Assembly: GCA_946481275.1 (NCBI GenBank)
Contig: CAMLMV010000034.1
Span: forward strand, 6,886 to 70,885
Direction of reading: 5' to 3'
Origin: an uncultured Massilia sp.
Lineage (GTDB): Bacteria > Pseudomonadota > Gammaproteobacteria > Burkholderiales > Burkholderiaceae
DNA: 64,000 nucleotides
Made by a program: the position numbers and the translations under genes. This document shows positions 1 through 9,238 of the stretch, piece after piece (position 1 is the stretch's first letter; each line of letters opens with the position of its first letter). Below the pieces are notes generated by a model. It was given only the letters and a program-made list of their open reading frames with translations, made no database searches and was not told the origin of the DNA.

Positions 1-2
1 CG

Positions 3-359
3 GAAGGCAAGATGGTCGCGGCCAGCCTGCTCGACAACTACAACCGCATCGTGGCGCGCATCCGCAACGAGCCGAGCCTCGTGCGCACGAGCAGCGCGGC
101 CAGCAAGGTGAATGCCCAGGCGTCCACCCGCGAGGGCGTGCCCGTGACGGCCGGCGCCAGCGTGTACGCGCGCCTCGCGACCGTCAAGGTGTACACCGAA
201 CCGCGCTCGGGCAGCAAGGTGATGGGGACGCTGAAGCGGTCGGAAGAAGCGATCGCCACCGGAGAAGAGCGCGACGGGTTCGTCAAGATCGACGGCGAGA
301 ACGTCTCGGGCGGCTGGGTGCAGCGCACCCTGGTGGCCACGCAGCCCGCACCGCAGTAA
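3..359 (+). CDS. SH3-domain protein, C-terminal part (5' end outside window)
   Basis: The reading frame is open from the first bases of the window and stops at a TAA at 357-359, so only the last ~118 residues are present. The final ~65 residues (from VYARLATVKVYTEP to GGWVQRTLV) have the look of a bacterial SH3 (SH3b) domain: alternating short strands, a GERDGFVKI core and a GWV near the end. SH3b domains usually bind cell-wall or protein ligands. The N-terminal part is missing, so location and full function cannot be told. The gene converges with the GGDEF gene; the two stop codons are directly adjacent. Confidence 0.6.
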   Translation, partial: EGKMVAASLLDNYNRIVARIRNEPSLVRTSSAASKVNAQASTREGVPVTAGASVYARLATVKVYTEPRSGSKVMGTLKRSEEAIATGEERDGFVKIDGENVSGGWVQRTLVATQPAPQ

Positions 360-2792
360 TCACTGGTACGGCACACCGGGGGCCGGCACGCCGGGGGCCG
401 GCACTCCGGTGGCCGGCACGCCGGCGGCCTCCTCCGCCATGCGCACCACGCAGCGGTTGCGGCCGCCGTGCTTGGCGGCATACAGCGCCGTGTCGGCCCA
501 GCCCAGCACCTGGTCCTGCGTGGGCAGCGGGCCGTCCGCGCCGTGGACGAGCGCGATGCCCACGCTGGCCGTGACGTCCAGCGGGCCGGCGCTCGTCGCG
601 AACGGCGTCCGGATCGCCTCCACGATCTTGGCGCCGATCCGTTCCGCTTCTTCGACGCCCTTCACGTCTTCCAGCAGGACGACGAATTCGTCGCCCGCCA
701 GCCGCGCCGGCGTGTCCGTGACGCGCACGCAGCCGGCCAGGCGCTGGGCAAATTCCTTCAGCACCTCGTCGCCGACGCCGTGGCCCCAGGTGTCGTTGAT
801 GGCCTTGAAGTGGTCGATGTCCAGGTAGGCGAGGCCCATCACCTGGCGCTGGCGGCGCACGCGTTCCAGCGCCTGGCCCAGCAGTTCGCCGAACAGGCGG
901 CGGTTGGCGATGCCGGTCAGGCTGTCGAAGCGGGCCATCTGCACGAGCCGGCTTTCCGCCTCCTTCACCCGCGTCATGTCGTGCGCGAGCGCATACACGC
1001 CCGCGACGGCGACGTTCACCCGGCCCTGCGCCTGCACGTCCGGCACGAACGTCCATTCCAGGATGCGGTGCCGGCCCTGCGCCTGCAGCGGCATCTCGAA
1101 CGTGGCGCCGACGCCTTCGAAGGCCTGCTTCAGGCGCGGCCGCGCCGCGTCGTAGGCCGGCTTGCCCAGCACGTCCTGCAAGTGCATGCCGGGCAGGCGG
1201 ACCGGTTCCAGGCCCAGCCACGCCTGGAACGTCGCGTTGCCGAAGCCCATGCGGTGGTTGCGGTCGATGTAGCAGATCAGCACCGGCAGGTTGTCGGCGA
1301 TCAGGCGCAGGCGCTGCTCGCTCGCGGCCTGCGCCAGCTCCGCTTCCTTGCGCTCGCTGATGTCCATCGCCATCACGAAGAATCCGACGACGCGGCCGTC
1401 GGCATCGATGTCGGGAATCGTGTCGATCATCTGGTGGCGCGTGGCATCGTCGCTCCGCACGTCTTCCACGTGGCCATGCTCGCCGCGCAGCGCGGCGCGG
1501 ATCAGCGGTTCCAGGCGGGCGTAGCCGGCCTCGCCCAGCGCTTCGCGCACCGTGCGCCCGATGAACGCGTCCGGCCCTGAACCGATCATGCGGTCGAAGC
1601 CGGCGTTGGTGAATTCGAAGCGCTCGTCGCGGTCGACGTAGGCGATCACGGCCGGGACATTATCCGCGATCGCGCGCATGCGGGCGGCCGCGCGCCCGCG
1701 CGCCTGCACGAGATCGTGGAAGGCGCGGCCCAGTTCACCGACCTCGTCGTTCCGTGCGAGCGCCAGCACCTCGCTGCCGGCGCCTTCGTGGCGCACGGCG
1801 GCCACGTTGCGGCGCAGCACGTCCAGCGGGCGCAGGCCGCGGCGCACGAGCCACCACGACAGCAGGCCCGCGACCAGCGCGAGGATGCCGGCAACGACCA
1901 GCACCGTCCGCCGCACGCGCGCGAGCGGGGCGAACGCCTCCGCCTCGGGATAGCGCGCACCGAGGATCCAGCCGGTCGTCGCCAGCCGTTTATAGGTGAC
2001 GATGGCGGACCCCTCGCGGTCGCCGCCGATCAGCCAGCCCTCGAAACCGTGCAGGGCGCGCGCCAGGCCGGGCTGGCTGGCGGGCGGCACGGGGTGACGC
2101 TCCTTCACGGGCGAATCGATCGGCACGCCGTCGGCCGTCAGCAGGAACAGATATCCGGTGCTGCCCGGCCGCAAGGCGTCGACCTGGCGCAGGAAGCGCG
2201 CATGCTGCAGGTCGATGCGGCCCGTGAGCACGTAGACGATCTCGCCGTGGTCGTCGAACACGGGCGCCGTCACCAGCACCATGTTCGCGCCGGACAGGCG
2301 GCTCTGGAACGGGTCGGACACGATGCCGCGGCCGCGCAGCAGGGTTTCTTCGAAGTACGGGCGGCCCGTGGCCGTCAGCGGTTGTGCTGCCGGCATGGAA
2401 GCGCCCGAGGCCACCAGTTCGCCGTTGCGGGCGAAAGCCGCGATGTTGACGAAGTCGTCGCCCACGTCGGACGTGCGGCTCGCGAGCCAGGCCTGCAGGC
2501 GCCGCGGGTCGTGGCGGGTGTCGGGCGGCATGGCCGCGGCCAGCGCGGCCATCTGGCGCAGGCGCGCCTCCAGCAGGTCGTCAAGGAAGGCGGCCGCCCC
2601 CGACAGCGACGCATACTGCTGTGCGCCCAGCACGGCGCGCAGGTCGTGCTCGGCCACGTCGATGGCCAGCGGGCCGGCCAGCACGGTGGCGCCCAGCACG
2701 AGCACGCCGACGGCACCGGCCAGGCGGCTGCGCAGGTTGGTCGGAAAAGTGATCGGTCGTCGCATGTAAGTCGGGCGTGCGATGCTGCGCAT
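360..2792 (-). CDS. Membrane-anchored PAS-PAS-GGDEF sensor (probable diguanylate cyclase)
   Basis: 810 residues from an ATG at 2792 preceded by a TGGAG ribosome site; an ATG nine codons downstream (2765) is the alternative. Order: membrane helix (about 20-42), Cache-like periplasmic sensor (about 45-290), second helix (about 295-316), HAMP, two PAS domains (about 370-490 and 492-615), GGDEF domain (about 620-790). The signature is AGDEF at 699-703, a variant found in active cyclases. RVTD lies five residues before it and matches the RxxD product-inhibition site. Predicted role: synthesis of cyclic di-GMP from GTP in response to an extracytoplasmic signal. The C-terminus ends in a GVPxP-type repeat. 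No EAL domain is present. The ligand cannot be predicted. Confidence 0.88.
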   Translation of the reverse strand: MRSIARPTYMRRPITFPTNLRSRLAGAVGVLVLGATVLAGPLAIDVAEHDLRAVLGAQQYASLSGAAAFLDDLLEARLRQMAALAAAMPPDTRHDPRRLQAWLASRTSDVGDDFVNIAAFARNGELVASGASMPAAQPLTATGRPYFEETLLRGRGIVSDPFQSRLSGANMVLVTAPVFDDHGEIVYVLTGRIDLQHARFLRQVDALRPGSTGYLFLLTADGVPIDSPVKERHPVPPASQPGLARALHGFEGWLIGGDREGSAIVTYKRLATTGWILGARYPEAEAFAPLARVRRTVLVVAGILALVAGLLSWWLVRRGLRPLDVLRRNVAAVRHEGAGSEVLALARNDEVGELGRAFHDLVQARGRAAARMRAIADNVPAVIAYVDRDERFEFTNAGFDRMIGSGPDAFIGRTVREALGEAGYARLEPLIRAALRGEHGHVEDVRSDDATRHQMIDTIPDIDADGRVVGFFVMAMDISERKEAELAQAASEQRLRLIADNLPVLICYIDRNHRMGFGNATFQAWLGLEPVRLPGMHLQDVLGKPAYDAARPRLKQAFEGVGATFEMPLQAQGRHRILEWTFVPDVQAQGRVNVAVAGVYALAHDMTRVKEAESRLVQMARFDSLTGIANRRLFGELLGQALERVRRQRQVMGLAYLDIDHFKAINDTWGHGVGDEVLKEFAQRLAGCVRVTDTPARLAGDEFVVLLEDVKGVEEAERIGAKIVEAIRTPFATSAGPLDVTASVGIALVHGADGPLPTQDQVLGWADTALYAAKHGGRNRCVVRMAEEAAGVPATGVPAPGVPAPGVPYQ
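370..429. repeat. Four 15-bp tandem repeats at the 3' end of the GGDEF gene
   Basis: Four consecutive 15-bp units (370-384, 385-399, 400-414, 415-429) share the form GGCACxCCGGxGGCC and differ at one to three positions. They lie in frame and encode the C-terminal tail GVPxT/P repeated on the minus strand. Because the unit is a multiple of three, copy changes would keep the frame. Confidence 0.85.
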
Positions 2793-2930
2793 CGGGCCGC
2801 TCCAGTATGTCATACCCCCCGCGTTTCTACTAATGCCGCGTAAAACATCAAATCCCTTGGTCTTGATGGGGCAGTTTGGTTTAGCATTGCACAGTTCAGC
2901 AACGGCAATCCCAACACATCCCACGAGGAC

Positions 2931-3407
2931 ATGAGTAAATACACACTGAACGTCAACGGCAAGGCCCAGGCCGTCGACGTCGAAGCGGATACCCCGCTGC
3001 TGTGGGCGCTGCGCGATACCCTGGGCCTGGTCGGCACGAAATACGGCTGCGGCATCGGCGCCTGCGGCGCCTGCACCGTCCACGTGGACGGCCAGCCGGC
3101 CCGCGCCTGCCAGTTGCCGGTGAGCAGCATCGGCAAGCGCCGCATCACCACGATCGAAGGCCTCGACGCGCGCGCCATGCATCCGCTGCAACAGGCCTGG
3201 ACCGAACTGGACGTGCCGCAGTGCGGCTATTGCCAGGCCGGCCAGATCATGACGGCATGCGCCCTGCTGAAACAGCATCCGAAGCCGACCGACGCCCAGA
3301 TCGACGACGCGATGGCCGGCAACCTGTGCCGCTGCGCGACGTATGTCCGGATCCGCGCCGGCATCCACCGGGCCGCGGAAATTGCCGGCGACAAGGGGAA
3401 AGCATGA
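2931..3407 (+). CDS. iorA: Isoquinoline 1-oxidoreductase-type small subunit, [2Fe-2S] protein
   Basis: 158 residues, the normal size for the iron-sulfur subunit of xanthine oxidase-family hydroxylases. The plant-type [2Fe-2S] motif is GCGIGACGACTV with a later partner Cys, followed by the second-cluster motifs CGYCQAGQIM and NLCRCATY in the [2Fe-2S]-binding C-terminal domain. It would pass electrons from the molybdenum site of the next gene to an acceptor such as a cytochrome. The stop codon overlaps the start of the large subunit (ATGA at 3404-3407), so the two are translationally coupled. No FAD subunit is nearby, which fits the IorAB or aldehyde-dehydrogenase two-subunit type. The substrate cannot be read from sequence. 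Confidence 0.88.
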   Translation: MSKYTLNVNGKAQAVDVEADTPLLWALRDTLGLVGTKYGCGIGACGACTVHVDGQPARACQLPVSSIGKRRITTIEGLDARAMHPLQQAWTELDVPQCGYCQAGQIMTACALLKQHPKPTDAQIDDAMAGNLCRCATYVRIRAGIHRAAEIAGDKGKA

Positions 3408-5677
3408 GCCGCCCCGCCTCCTCCTCGCGCCGCCGCTTCCTCGGCCAGTCGGCCGGCGCCGGCGCCGGTGCCGGCTTATTCCTGCTGCTGGGCGTGCGGG
3501 CGAGCGGCGCCATCGCCGCGCTGGCCGACAACGGTGCGGCGGAACCCGCCGCCGGCGACTTCGTCCCGAACGCGTTCATCCGCATCGGCACGGACGGCCG
3601 CGTGACGCTCGTCTCCAAGCAGCCGGAAATCGGCCAGGGCATCAAGACGTCGCTGCCGATGGTGCTCGCCGAAGAACTCGAGGTCGACTGGAAAACGGTG
3701 CGCGTCGTGCAGGGCGACCTGAACCCGATCTACGGTTCGCAGGGCGCCGGGGGATCGACGTCGACGCCGACCAACTACGACAACTTCCACCGCCTCGGCG
3801 CCACCGCGCGCACGATGCTCGTACGCGCCGCCGCGCAGACGTGGAACGTGCCGGCGGCCGAATGCCGGGCCGAAAACGGCGCCGTCGTGCACGCCGCCAG
3901 CGGCCGCAAGCTGGGCTACGGCGCGCTCGTGCGCACGGCGTCCGCGCTGCCCGTGCCGGATGCGAAGGAAGTCGTGCTGAAGGATCCGGCCGCGTACCGC
4001 CTGCTCGGCACGCGCGTGGGCGGCGTGGACAACGCGCTCGTCGTCAGCGGCCAGCCGCTGTTCGGCATCGACACGCGCCTGCCCGGCATGCTGTACGCCA
4101 CGTACGTAAAATGTCCGGTGCTGGGCGGCCGTCCCGTCGACGCGAACCTGGACGCCATCAAGCGCATGCCCGGCGTGAAGGCCGCGTTCCTCGTCGAAGG
4201 CACGGAAAACCTGAACGGCCTGCGGCCCGGCGTCGCGATCGTCGCCGACTCGACGTGGAACGCCTTCCGCGCCCGCAAGAACCTGAAGGTGACGTGGGAC
4301 GAAGGCGAAGGCGCGCGCCACAGCTGGGCCGGCTTCCTCGCCGCCGCGCAGGCCGCGAGCGGCCAGCCCGGCGCCGCCGTCATGCGCAAGGATGGCGACG
4401 TGGATGCGGCGCTGGCCGGCGCCGCGCGCACGGTGGAAGCGAACTACGTCTACCCGTTCATCTCGCACGCGAGCATGGAACCGCAGAACTGCACGGCGTG
4501 GTTCAAGCCGGCGGACGGCACGCTCGAACTGTGGGCGCCCACGCAGAATCCGGGCGCGGGCCAGGCCCTCGTGGCCACGACCCTCAACATCCCGAAAGAC
4601 AGGATCACGCTCCATATCACGCGCAGCGGCGGCGGCTTCGGGCGGCGGCTGTCGTCCGACTTCATCGTCGAAGCGGCCGCGATCGCGCAGAAAGTGAAGG
4701 CACCTGTCAAGCTGACGTGGATGCGCGAGGACGACCTGCAGCACGACCACTTCCGCGCCGGCGGCTTCCACTTCCTGCGCGGCGGCGTGGATGACCATGG
4801 CAAGGTCGTCGCCTGGCACGACCACTTCGTCACGTTCGCCAACCGCATCGAGAAGAAGGAAAGCGACGGCGGCACCGGGAGCGTGCTGCAGCCGGGCAGC
4901 GGCGGCAACCTGTCGGGCGACGAATTCCCGGCCCGCTGGCTGGCCAACTGCCTGATCGAGCAGACGCCGCTCGAATGCCGCATCCCGATGGGACCGTGGC
5001 GCGCGCCGGGCAGCAACGTGTTCGCGTGGGTGTTCCACAGCTTCATCGACGAACTGGCTCATGCGGCCGGACGCGATCCGGTCGCGTTCCGCCTCGACCT
5101 GCTGGGCGACAGGGACCTCGTGGCCGGCACGGGCGAGCGCGGCGTGCCGTACAACGTGGGCCGCATGCGCAACGTGCTGAAGGCCGTCGCCGAGAAATCC
5201 GGCTGGGGCCGGCGCAAGTTCGCGCGCGGCCAGGGCGCCGGCATCGCATTCCACTTCAGCCACCGCGGCTACGTGGCCGAAGTGGCCGAGGTGACGGTGT
5301 CGAGGGACGGCCACCTGCACGTGGACCGCGTCGTCGTCGTCGCCGACATCGGCGCGCAGATCGTCAACCTGTCCGGCGCCGAGAACCAGGTGCAGGGCTC
5401 CGTGATCGACGGCCTGTCCACGCTGATGTACCCGGCGCTCGACATCGACAAGGGCCGCATCGTGCAAAGCAACTTCCACGACTACGCCCTGCTGCGCATG
5501 CCGGACACGCCAACGAAGATCGAGACGCACTTCCTCAAGACGGACTACCCCGTCACGGGCCTGGGCGAACCCGTGTTCCCGCCGCTGGCGCCGGCCGTCT
5601 GCAACGCGATCTTCGCCGCTACGGCCAAGCGCGTGCGCGAGCTGCCGCTGTCGAAGGCCGACCTGTCCTGGAGCTGA
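3404..5677 (+). CDS. iorB: Molybdopterin-binding large subunit of IorAB-type hydroxylase, TAT-exported
   Basis: 757 residues. The N-terminus carries a twin-arginine signal (SRRRFLGQS followed by a Gly/Ala/Leu-rich helix), so the folded, cofactor-loaded enzyme is expected in the periplasm. The body matches the aldehyde oxidase/xanthine dehydrogenase molybdenum-binding family: QGAGGSTST near residue 110, GGGFGRR in the middle, RAPGSN, and a C-terminal GLGEP whose Glu is the usual catalytic base. Hydroxylates N-heterocycles or oxidises aldehydes in known relatives. Overlaps iorA by 4 nt. No dedicated XdhC/MocA-type maturation gene follows; instead a TPR-methyltransferase starts 4 nt downstream. 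Confidence 0.88.
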   Translation: MSRPASSSRRRFLGQSAGAGAGAGLFLLLGVRASGAIAALADNGAAEPAAGDFVPNAFIRIGTDGRVTLVSKQPEIGQGIKTSLPMVLAEELEVDWKTVRVVQGDLNPIYGSQGAGGSTSTPTNYDNFHRLGATARTMLVRAAAQTWNVPAAECRAENGAVVHAASGRKLGYGALVRTASALPVPDAKEVVLKDPAAYRLLGTRVGGVDNALVVSGQPLFGIDTRLPGMLYATYVKCPVLGGRPVDANLDAIKRMPGVKAAFLVEGTENLNGLRPGVAIVADSTWNAFRARKNLKVTWDEGEGARHSWAGFLAAAQAASGQPGAAVMRKDGDVDAALAGAARTVEANYVYPFISHASMEPQNCTAWFKPADGTLELWAPTQNPGAGQALVATTLNIPKDRITLHITRSGGGFGRRLSSDFIVEAAAIAQKVKAPVKLTWMREDDLQHDHFRAGGFHFLRGGVDDHGKVVAWHDHFVTFANRIEKKESDGGTGSVLQPGSGGNLSGDEFPARWLANCLIEQTPLECRIPMGPWRAPGSNVFAWVFHSFIDELAHAAGRDPVAFRLDLLGDRDLVAGTGERGVPYNVGRMRNVLKAVAEKSGWGRRKFARGQGAGIAFHFSHRGYVAEVAEVTVSRDGHLHVDRVVVVADIGAQIVNLSGAENQVQGSVIDGLSTLMYPALDIDKGRIVQSNFHDYALLRMPDTPTKIETHFLKTDYPVTGLGEPVFPPLAPAVCNAIFAATAKRVRELPLSKADLSWS

Positions 5678-5681
5678 CCGG

Positions 5682-7184
5682 GTGTCGGTGGAAGACGCAT
5701 CCGACCTGCTGGGCCAGGCCGTCAGGCTGCACCAGCAGGGCCGGTTCGAGCAGGCGCAGGCCATGTACCGGCGCGTACTGGACCTCAACCCGCGCCAGTT
5801 CGACGCGCTGCACCTGCTGGGCGTGATCGAACGCCAGCGCGGGGCGCCCCTCCGTGCGGTCGAACTGATCGAGGAAGCGCTGCGCGTCGACCCGCTGCAG
5901 GCGCGCGCCCATTGCAACCTGGGCGCCGCGCTGCAGGACCTCGGCCGCACGGATGACGCGCTGGCCAGCTACGAAGCGGCGCTGCGGCTCGACCCGGCGT
6001 ATGCGCTCGCCTGGGACAACCGCGGCAACACGCTGCGCCGGCTCGGCCGCCTGGCGGAAGCGCTGGACAGCTACGAACGCGCCCTCGGCATCAACCCGGC
6101 GCTGGCCGACGCGTGGTGCCACCGCGCCATCGCGCTGCACGACCTGGGGCGCCACGCGGATGCCGTCGCCAGCGCCGAACAGGCCCTCGCCACGCGGCCC
6201 GCGTACGCGGACGCCTTCGTCGCGCTGGGCCACGCGCTGCAGGCGCTGGACCGTCACGCGGACGGCATCGACGCCTACGACCGCGCGCTCGCGCTGGCCC
6301 CGCTGGCCGGCACCTGGTGCGCGCGCGGTACGGCGCTGAAGAAATCGGGCGACCTCGCGGGCGCCCTGCACAGCTACGACAGGGCGCTGGCCCTGCGGCC
6401 CGACTACGCGCTGGCCGAACACTATCGCGCGAACGCGCTGCGCGCACTGGGGCAGCGCGACGCGGCCGTGGCGGCGTACCGGCGCGCGCTCGAACTGGGC
6501 GCCGATGCGGACGAGATCCACTTCGCGCTCGCGGCGCTGGGCGAGGCGGACCAGCCGGCGACGGCCCCGGCAGATTACGTGAAACACCTGTTCGACCAGT
6601 ACGCGGGCCGTTTCGACCGCCACCTCGTCGACGTCCTCGGCTACCGCACGCCGACACTCCTGGACGCGCTGCTCCGTCCGCACCTGGCCGCGGCGCCGGT
6701 GGCGGCGGCATTGGACCTCGGCTGCGGCACGGGGCTGTGCGCGCCCTTCCTGCGGCCGCTGGCACGGCACGTCACCGGCGTGGACCTGTCGCAGAAGATG
6801 CTGGACAAGGCGGCAGAACTCGGCCTGTACGATGACCTCGTATGCGCGGACATCGTGGCGTGGCTGGCGGAACGTCCCGCGTCGTGCGATCTCGCCGTCG
6901 CCGCCGACGTGCTCGTGTACATCGGGGACCTGTCTCCACTGTTCGCGCGGGTGCGGCGCGCGCTGCGTGCGGGCGGACTGTTCGCGTTCTCGTGCGAAGC
7001 GCTCGACGCCGCCGATCCTGGCTTTGCGATCCAGCCGTCGAACCGGTTCGCGCATACGCTCGGCTACGTGCAACAGACCGCGCAGGCGGCCGGCTTCGAC
7101 GTCGTCGCAACGGAGCATGCGGTACTGCGCCAGGATCACGGCCGCGACATCGCCGGCCACCTCGTGCTCCTGCGCGCCGCGTAA
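5682..7184 (+). CDS. TPR-repeat protein fused to a class I SAM methyltransferase
   Basis: 500 residues from a GTG start only 4 nt after the iorB stop, so translation is probably coupled. Residues about 1-290 are seven to eight tetratricopeptide repeats (recurring A-x-x-x-Y-x-x-A-L and P-x-x-A/Y-A patterns). Residues about 340-500 form a Rossmann methyltransferase with the SAM motif LDLGCGTGLCAPFL and the acidic GVDLS strand end. TPR-methyltransferase fusions of this kind are common in Burkholderiales and are often annotated only as generic methyltransferases. The target (protein, small molecule or lipid) is unknown. It converges with the histidine kinase gene; the stop codons are adjacent. 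Confidence 0.85.
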   Translation: MSVEDASDLLGQAVRLHQQGRFEQAQAMYRRVLDLNPRQFDALHLLGVIERQRGAPLRAVELIEEALRVDPLQARAHCNLGAALQDLGRTDDALASYEAALRLDPAYALAWDNRGNTLRRLGRLAEALDSYERALGINPALADAWCHRAIALHDLGRHADAVASAEQALATRPAYADAFVALGHALQALDRHADGIDAYDRALALAPLAGTWCARGTALKKSGDLAGALHSYDRALALRPDYALAEHYRANALRALGQRDAAVAAYRRALELGADADEIHFALAALGEADQPATAPADYVKHLFDQYAGRFDRHLVDVLGYRTPTLLDALLRPHLAAAPVAAALDLGCGTGLCAPFLRPLARHVTGVDLSQKMLDKAAELGLYDDLVCADIVAWLAERPASCDLAVAADVLVYIGDLSPLFARVRRALRAGGLFAFSCEALDAADPGFAIQPSNRFAHTLGYVQQTAQAAGFDVVATEHAVLRQDHGRDIAGHLVLLRAA

Positions 7185-8561
7185 TCAGGCAGCCGGCAGG
7201 CTCGCGCAGATCAGGCAACCGCCGCCCGGCGCGGCGCGGATGCCGATGTCGCCGCCATGCGCATCGGCCACCGCGCGCGCGATCGCGAGGCCCAGCCCAC
7301 TCCCCTGCTGGACCTGGTCGGGCGCGCGGAAGAAACGTTCGAACACGCGCTCGCGCAAGGCCTCCGGCACGCCCGGGCCGCTGTCGCTCACGCACAGCCG
7401 CACCACGCCGTCGGCGCGCGCCAACGTCACGCTCACCGTGCCGCCCGGCGGGCTGTATTTGATGGCGTTGTCGATGACGTTATCGACCAGCGACACCAGC
7501 GCGCCCTCCTGTCCCCGCACGACCGCCCCGCCCTCGGCCTCCAGCGCCAGCTCCACGCCGCGCACGTCGGCGAGGCGCGACAGCGCGGCCAGGCGGTCCT
7601 GCACCAGGACGTCCAGCGCGATCGGCCGCGCGGCCTCGGCGCCCGCCGCGTCGCTGCGCATCAGCAGCAGCAACTGGCCGACCAGCCGGGTCGCGCGTTC
7701 GGACGCGCGCACGATCCCCGCCAGCAGTTCACCCTGCGCGGGCGCCGCGCCCTGCCGCTGCAGCGCTTCCACGTTGACGCGCAGCGCCGCCAGCGGCGTG
7801 CGCAGCTCGTGCGCCGCATCGGCGATGAAGCGGCGCTCGCGCGAGGCACTGTCCGCCACGCGCCGCAGCAAGGCATTGACGCTGTCGATCACTGCCATCG
7901 CCTCGCGCTGCGGCAGGGGCGCGATCGGACTCATGTCGTGCGGACCGCGCGCGGCGATCTCCTCGGCCGCGCGCCGCCAGGGCCGCAGTGCGAGCCGGAT
8001 CGACAGCCAGGCCGGCACCACGAGGAACGGCAGGCTGACCAGCAAGGGCAGCAGGTAGAAGCCGCCCGCATTAAACGACAGGAACAGGTCCATGTCGTGT
8101 CCCAGTTTCATGCGCGAGACCTCGATGCCGGCCGCGCGGTCGCGCACCGTGCGCACGGCCCACTTCTGGCCGCCCGCCGTGTGGTATTCCACGGCGCCGT
8201 CGCGCGCGCCGGACACGTCGAGCCGTGCACCGGGCGTCGCGTAGACCACCCGTCCATGCGCGCGCACGACGGTGAACACGCCGAGCGCCGGCGGATCGGC
8301 CCTGCCGCCGTTCTGGCGCATCGCGCGGTCGGCCAGGCGCAGCGCCTCAAGCCGGCGCGCCGGCTGGCCGTCGAGCGCCGACGTCACGTACAGCAGCGCG
8401 TCGTACAGCTGGTCGGTGCGCAGCTCACCCTCGTCGCGGGCGCCTTCGTGCACGAGGAAGGCGACGGCCAGGCTCCACACCACCGCCAGCAGCGCCATCT
8501 GCGCAACGAGCAGACGCCGTGTCAAGGAAGGCGTCCGTATCCACCGCCACATGCGCTTCAT
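7185..8561 (-). CDS. Sensor histidine kinase, QseC/PmrB-like
   Basis: 458 residues with a short cytoplasmic N-terminus, a membrane helix (about 17-37), a ~150-residue periplasmic region, a second helix (about 160-182), HAMP linker, dimerisation box with phospho-acceptor His251 in HELRTPLAAL, and an ATPase domain with N-box (VDNVIDNAIKYS), DSGPGVP and GLGLAI. It phosphorylates the response regulator encoded just upstream; the two genes overlap by 4 nt (8558-8561). The pair is divergent from an OmpV/MipA gene across a clear operator. Relatives sense cations, low pH or antimicrobial peptides; the signal here is unknown. Confidence 0.9.
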   Translation of the reverse strand: MKRMWRWIRTPSLTRRLLVAQMALLAVVWSLAVAFLVHEGARDEGELRTDQLYDALLYVTSALDGQPARRLEALRLADRAMRQNGGRADPPALGVFTVVRAHGRVVYATPGARLDVSGARDGAVEYHTAGGQKWAVRTVRDRAAGIEVSRMKLGHDMDLFLSFNAGGFYLLPLLVSLPFLVVPAWLSIRLALRPWRRAAEEIAARGPHDMSPIAPLPQREAMAVIDSVNALLRRVADSASRERRFIADAAHELRTPLAALRVNVEALQRQGAAPAQGELLAGIVRASERATRLVGQLLLLMRSDAAGAEAARPIALDVLVQDRLAALSRLADVRGVELALEAEGGAVVRGQEGALVSLVDNVIDNAIKYSPPGGTVSVTLARADGVVRLCVSDSGPGVPEALRERVFERFFRAPDQVQQGSGLGLAIARAVADAHGGDIGIRAAPGGGCLICASLPAA

Positions 8562-9217
8562 GCCTGGTCGATCACGTAGCCGACGCCGCGCACCGTGCGG
8601 ACGACGCCCTCGCCCACCTTGCGGCGCAGGTTCGCCATGTGCACGTCGAGCGCGTTGCTGCCGTTCGCCTGGGAGCGCGGCAGGGCCGCGTCCTCGAGCG
8701 CGCGCCGCGTGACGACCTTCGGCGAGCGCATCATCAGCACCTTCAGCAGCTGGAATTCGCTGGCGGTCAGCTCCAGCGGCTGCCCGTGCAGGCTGGCCCG
8801 GTGTCCCGCCGCATCGAGCGCCAGGCCACGCAATGCCAGCGTGCCGCCGTCGAACCCGTAGCTGCGCCGCGCCAGCGCGCGCACGCGCGACAGCAGCTCG
8901 GCCAGCGCGAACGGCTTGACGAGGTAATCGTCCGCGCCGGAGTCCAGGCCGAGCAGCCGGTCTTCGAGCGCGTCGCGCGCGGTCAGGACCAGCACCGGCA
9001 GCGCGCGGCGGTCGCGGCGCAGGCGCTGGAGGAGCTGGAGACCGTCGCCGTCCGGCAGGCCGAGATCGAGCAGCACCAGGTCGTGCGCGGCCTGGCCGAG
9101 CTGGCGCTGGGCGTCCTGCAGGCGGCGCACCCAGGTGACGTCCATGCCGCTGTCCAGCAGGGCGATGCGGATGCCGTTGCCGAGATCGAGGTCGTCTTCA
9201 ATGAGCAGAATGTCCAT
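8558..9217 (-). CDS. OmpR/PhoB-family response regulator, QseB/PmrA-like
   Basis: 219 residues. The receiver has the acidic pair IEDD, the phospho-acceptor Asp51 in LVLLDLGLPDGDG, the conserved Thr in VLTARD and Lys in LVKPF. The C-terminal winged helix ends in the standard RTVRGVGYVID. This is the first gene of a two-gene operon with the histidine kinase. A pair of direct repeats of the PmrA/PhoB kind lies 22 nt upstream of the start, which suggests autoregulation together with control of the divergent mipA gene. Confidence 0.92.
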   Translation of the reverse strand: MDILLIEDDLDLGNGIRIALLDSGMDVTWVRRLQDAQRQLGQAAHDLVLLDLGLPDGDGLQLLQRLRRDRRALPVLVLTARDALEDRLLGLDSGADDYLVKPFALAELLSRVRALARRSYGFDGGTLALRGLALDAAGHRASLHGQPLELTASEFQLLKVLMMRSPKVVTRRALEDAALPRSQANGSNALDVHMANLRRKVGEGVVRTVRGVGYVIDQA

Positions 9218-9238
9218 GGGCGGTATTAGACCACCGCT

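Noticed and set aside
468..2843. Long open frames on the plus strand opposite the GGDEF gene
   Set aside because: High GC third positions leave the opposite strand open. The translations are Arg/Ala/His-rich without domains, whereas the minus frame has clear Cache, PAS and GGDEF motifs.
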